Origin: a virus
Length of the DNA stretch: 32,645 nucleotides
Strand: one strand, 5' to 3'
Virus record (IMG/VR): IMGVR_UViG_3300027749_000025
Span: 1-32,645 of that record
In this document: positions 29,802 to 32,645 of the stretch, one piece after another
How positions within the stretch are numbered: the first letter of the stretch is position 1
How the letters are laid out: each line of letters opens with the position of its first letter
Notes under the pieces: generated by a model
What the model was told of the DNA's origin: nothing
The model's input: only the letters and a program-made list of their open reading frames with translations
Databases searched by the model: none
Translations under genes and position numbers: made by a program

Positions 29802-30085
29802 CCACCACTTGGAAAATTGCACAACTTGACCGCCAAACTTCTGATGGATTGGTAATTACTGCCCATTACACAGTTAACGCTGTTGATGGCGAACACATTG
29901 CTGGTTCTTACGGCACAGTAGGCTTTGAACGTGGTGATTCTTTTATTGCTTATGAATCGCTGACCGAGGCTCAAGTCATTGCATGGGTTAAAGACAAGCT
30001 GGATGTTGAGGCTATTGAAGCAAACCTTGCTGCAGAAATTGCCGCAAAGAAAGCCCCAACAACTGCCGTGGGAGTACCTTGGTGA
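29798..30085 (+). CDS. DUF7936-like phage protein, first tandem copy (95 aa)
   Basis: Starts MTTTWKIAQLDRQTSDGLVI in an ATGA overlap with the S74 stop. Pattern: WKI...DGLVITAHYTVN...GEHIAGSYGTVGF...LTEAQVIAWVKDKL...IEANLAAEI...GVPW. I recognise the family from phage tail-fibre regions; function unknown. The next gene has the same pattern, so the two are tandem paralogues. They may be fibre assembly factors. Confidence 0.7.
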   Translation: MTTTWKIAQLDRQTSDGLVITAHYTVNAVDGEHIAGSYGTVGFERGDSFIAYESLTEAQVIAWVKDKLDVEAIEANLAAEIAAKKAPTTAVGVPW

Positions 30086-30357
30086 ACTGGTCAATAACAG
30101 AAGTTTACGCAAAGGACGGCTTAATCACAAAAGCTAAATACCATTGTGTTGAGCAAACAGTAGAGACTGAAGGGTACTGGACATTCCTAGACCCTAAGTT
30201 AAATACGCCATTTGATGATGTAACCGAGGAAATGGTTATTGCTTGGGTGGACGCTGAGATTGGCGCAACCATTAAAGCTAGATTAGATGAGCAGTTAAAA
30301 ACACAAATGCCTGTGGTGGCTCCTTGGTTGCCACAGACATTCACGCCCAATATTTAA
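30082..30357 (+). CDS. DUF7936-like phage protein, second tandem copy (91 aa)
   Basis: GTG at 30082 overlaps the previous stop (GTGA) and is preceded by GGGAG. The sequence (WSITEVYAKDGLITKAKYHC, then TEEMVIAWVDAEIGATIKAR and PVVAPWLP) matches the first copy position by position: a Trp strand, DGL-I/V-T, an E-M/Q-VIAWV helix and a C-terminal Pro-Trp. The pair is a diverged duplication. Function unknown. Confidence 0.7.
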   Translation: MNWSITEVYAKDGLITKAKYHCVEQTVETEGYWTFLDPKLNTPFDDVTEEMVIAWVDAEIGATIKARLDEQLKTQMPVVAPWLPQTFTPNI

Positions 30358-30366
30358 GGGAACAAC

Positions 30367-31338
30367 ATGACCCAGCCCATCGACATAATCTCACGCGCTC
30401 TAAAAGACATTGGCGCTTTAGAGACTGGCGAGACACCGACCTCGGACGCGGCTCAAGACGCTTTTGACATGATGAACGACTTGCTTGACCAATGGTCAAA
30501 CGAGGACATGATGGTCTTTTATAAGACTGAGATTGTGTTTCCCATTACGCCAGGCCAATCGCAATACACCATTGGACCAACTGGTCAGATCGGCGCTAAC
30601 TTTGTCGGTAGCATTGATGGAACCATTTTAACAATTACCGCCATTAATTCAGGCGCAATCGCTACAGGTCAATTTCTTAGCGGCACAGGAATTATGGCGG
30701 GAACTCAGATAACAGGGTTTGTTACAGGAGCCGGCGGTAATGTCAACGAACTTGGAACATATACCGTTAACGTATCTCAAACCGCTGCGTCTACAACAAT
30801 CAGCGCTTACTATGAGCGCCCTTTGGTTATTAATTCTGCTTTCGTACGGATTAATACTAATTCAAACGGTGTGCCAATCGTAAATGGTGGTCTTGACTAC
30901 CCAGTTGCCATTCTTGCGTTAGAAGATTACGAAATGATTGGCTTAAAGACTCTTTCGGGTCCTTGGCCAAAAGCGTTGTATTACCAGCCCACCGAGTTGC
31001 TAGGAAACATCTTTGTATGGCCAAACCCTAGCCAAGGTGAAATGCACTTGTTTGCTGATACCGTGTTTCGCCGGTACTCATCCATTAACGACACAATTGT
31101 TCTGCCACAAGCCTACGCAATGTGCCTTAGATGGTGTTTGGCTGAACGTTTGATGCCTATGTATGGCAAGAACTCCCAAGTCCAAATAGCGATGATCCAA
31201 GGTTTTGCGGCGCAGGCTAAAGCAACAATTAAGCGCACAAACATGAGGCCAATACAAACCTCACGTTACCCTGATTCGCTATTGGTGGGACGCGCTAAAG
31301 ATGCTGGTTGGATTTTGTCCGGTGGTTTTGCTAGATAA
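30367..31338 (+). CDS. P22 gp4-like tail accessory factor with inserted beta module
   Basis: A 323-aa protein. The N-terminus ([20 protein letters not shown], then [20 protein letters not shown]) is the helical region typical of P22 gp4 family proteins, which form a ring under the portal. The C-terminus ([20 protein letters not shown]) is also helical. P22 gp4 is 166 aa; this one carries a ~70-aa beta-rich insertion at 79-148 (30601-30810) that recurs in the adjacent gp10-like protein. It is followed after 10 bases by the gp10-like gene. Confidence 0.75.
   Translation: MTQPIDIISRALKDIGALETGETPTSDAAQDAFDMMNDLLDQWSNEDMMVFYKTEIVFPITPGQSQYTIGPTGQIGANFVGSIDGTILTITAINSGAIATGQFLSGTGIMAGTQITGFVTGAGGNVNELGTYTVNVSQTAASTTISAYYERPLVINSAFVRINTNSNGVPIVNGGLDYPVAILALEDYEMIGLKTLSGPWPKALYYQPTELLGNIFVWPNPSQGEMHLFADTVFRRYSSINDTIVLPQAYAMCLRWCLAERLMPMYGKNSQVQIAMIQGFAAQAKATIKRTNMRPIQTSRYPDSLLVGRAKDAGWILSGGFAR
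30601..30810 (+). repeat. Inserted beta module, copy in the gp4-like gene
   Basis: Encodes [56 protein letters not shown]: the same order of elements (GxIxGTxLTxTAxxSG, GQxLxGxG, TxIT, GTYTVxxSQT) as two copies at 31748 and 31961. Seen at protein level. Confidence 0.75.
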
Positions 31339-31348
31339 AGGAAGCTAG

Positions 31349-32645
31349 ATGGCTGATTTTGGTTTTGTTGGACCGAGTTACACCGCACAGTCGATCTATG
31401 CTGACGCGCAGGAGTGCATTAATTTCTATCCTGAGATTGATCCTCTTAAGCAGCCTGGCGATCGCGGCGTGGTTGCTTTGTATCCAACGCCAGGTCTAAC
31501 GCCAAAGGTTGTCTTTCAAAACTCCCAAGAAGTGCGCGGTATGCGTACTGTCTCAGGTGGCCAGCAAATGGTTGCTGTAGTTGGTCCTTATGTTTATGTA
31601 TTAAATACCTCATTTACACCTACTATCGTTGGATTGCTTAACACCACAAGTGGTCGTGTTGGTATCACTGATAACGGTATTAACGTTTACATTGTTGATG
31701 GCGCACAGCGCTATACATGGCGTATTTCTAACCCCGCAAATGCTGCATTCACAGGTTCTATTTCGGGAACTACATTAACTGTTACCGCTACAAGCGGTGG
31801 AACAATCACAGCTGGCCAAGCATTGTTTGGTGTTGGATTATTGTCGGAAACCGTTATAACGGCATTAGGCTCTGGCACAGGCGGTGTTGGTACATACACT
31901 ATCAATTTAACCCAAACTGTTACCTCTAGGTCTTTATCGTCGGTGGCAGTAGGCGCGGTGGTTACTGGCGCGATTGCAGGCACAACTTTGACTGTGACGG
32001 CAGTAACTTCGGGTACGCTTTACGTTGGCCAAACTATCCAAGGCCCAAGCGTTACTGTAAACACCATGATTACAGCCCTTGGAACAGGCACAGGAGGCAA
32101 TGGAACTTACACCGTTAGTGCTTCACAGACTATTGCATCTATAACGTTGTACGCCCTTAATTTCACGCAAATTCCATCTACTGATGGTGCATTTTCAGGC
32201 GCAACCACTGTTGACATTGTTGACAATTACTTTGTTTACAACCGACCAAATACTCAGCAATTTGGTGCTTCTAATGCTTTATCTCCTGTTTCTAGCAACA
32301 TTTCTTTTTCATCTAAAGATGGTGCGCCAGATAACTTAGTGGCTTTGATTGTTGACCACCGCGAGGTTTATCTGCTTGGTGAAGCCTCTTCAGAGGTTTG
32401 GGTGGATGTAGGGGCGGCGCAGTTTCCTTTCCAACGCATACCTGGCACATCAACCCAGCACGGTATCGCAGCACCTTATTCAGTTTCTCGATTAGGTAAT
32501 TCTTTTGCTTATCTGTCGCGAAACAACCGTGGCCAAGCTGAAATCATGCAGATGAATGGGTATATACCATCTAGGATTTCTACCCACGCTGTAGAAAATA
32601 CCCTTGTTGGTCAATACATTGATGACGCTATCTCATGGACTTACC
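31349..32645 (+). CDS. P22 gp10-like tail accessory factor, 5' part (continues at 1)
   Basis: ATG 31349 is preceded by AAGGAAG. The frame is open to the window end and continues at position 1 (the last 127 bases repeat the first), giving a 661-aa protein. The N-terminus ([20 protein letters not shown], then [13 protein letters not shown]) matches the gp10/packaged-DNA-stabilisation family pattern of an N-terminal strand with ECINFYPE. Two copies of the beta module are inserted at ~134-200 and ~205-270, which explains why it exceeds P22 gp10 (472 aa). The protein contacts gp4 in the tail. Confidence 0.75.
   Translation, partial: MADFGFVGPSYTAQSIYADAQECINFYPEIDPLKQPGDRGVVALYPTPGLTPKVVFQNSQEVRGMRTVSGGQQMVAVVGPYVYVLNTSFTPTIVGLLNTTSGRVGITDNGINVYIVDGAQRYTWRISNPANAAFTGSISGTTLTVTATSGGTITAGQALFGVGLLSETVITALGSGTGGVGTYTINLTQTVTSRSLSSVAVGAVVTGAIAGTTLTVTAVTSGTLYVGQTIQGPSVTVNTMITALGTGTGGNGTYTVSASQTIASITLYALNFTQIPSTDGAFSGATTVDIVDNYFVYNRPNTQQFGASNALSPVSSNISFSSKDGAPDNLVALIVDHREVYLLGEASSEVWVDVGAAQFPFQRIPGTSTQHGIAAPYSVSRLGNSFAYLSRNNRGQAEIMQMNGYIPSRISTHAVENTLVGQYIDDAISWTY
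31748..31950 (+). repeat. Inserted beta module, first copy in the gp10-like gene
   Basis: Encodes [40 protein letters not shown] and [13 protein letters not shown]. It matches the module at 30601-30810 and the neighbouring copy at 31961-32160. Confidence 0.8.
31961..32160 (+). repeat. Inserted beta module, second copy in the gp10-like gene
   Basis: Encodes [57 protein letters not shown]. It is directly tandem to the first copy, with a short [12 protein letters not shown] linker. Confidence 0.8.
32519..32645. repeat. Terminal direct repeat, right copy
   Basis: Identical to 1-127. It closes the circle and should be counted once. Confidence 0.95.

Overview
The window looks like one complete genome of a tailed phage. 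Its last 127 bases (32519-32645) repeat its first 127 (1-127) exactly, so the sequence closes into a circle of 32,518 bp, and one gene (a P22 gp10-like tail protein) runs across the join. The virion genes follow the P22 plan: small and large terminase, ~700-aa portal, scaffold, P22-type coat, gp4-like and gp10-like tail factors, and three consecutive candidate ejection proteins. This points to a podovirus of a Gram-negative host. The moderate GC and the protein families suggest an aquatic proteobacterial host, but nothing in the sequence fixes it. No integrase, CI-type repressor, DNA polymerase, tRNA or CRISPR array was found.

Layout on the circle. (1) 18628-32645 continuing to 6595, plus strand: packaging (terS, terL), portal, scaffold, coat, small beta-rich virion proteins, a repeat-built tail fibre, a fibre with an S74 chaperone domain, two tandem paralogous small proteins, gp4-like and gp10-like tail factors, a small conserved protein, a cupin, three ejection proteins and a collar-domain fibre. 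A strong terminator at 25117-25145 splits this late block. (2) 6598-8540, plus strand: lysis cassette of four membrane proteins and an M15 peptidase; one of its genes seems to start at ATT and overlaps the next for 124 bases in another frame. (3) 8604-9765, plus strand: a metallophosphoesterase with a hairpin over its ribosome binding site, and a small coiled-coil protein. (4) 9812-14027, mostly minus strand: an acidic protein, a Ref-like HNH nuclease, a VRR-NUC-type nuclease, an orphan cytosine-5 methyltransferase, a DUF1376 replication protein carrying tandem repeats that look like an origin, and a 52-aa Cro-like repressor. (5) 14028-14173: a switch-like region with face-to-face promoters and repeated half-sites. 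(6) 14174-18631, plus strand: small membrane proteins, ERF annealing protein, YqaJ exonuclease, a mini-SSB ending in an IPF tip, winged-helix and ribbon-helix-helix proteins, a solitary GroES-like co-chaperonin and small basic proteins leading into terminase.

Working together: the Cro-like protein probably sets the balance between leftward replication/nuclease/methylation genes and rightward recombination genes. ERF, YqaJ exonuclease and mini-SSB form a single-strand annealing recombination module suited to circularising and concatemerising headful-packaged DNA. The methyltransferase probably protects the DNA from host restriction. The GroES-like protein may help host GroEL fold virion proteins. 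The most unusual points are a beta-rich module present once in the gp4-like and twice in the gp10-like protein, the candidate origin inside the DUF1376 gene, the compact switch without a visible CI or integrase, and the overlapping lysis genes.
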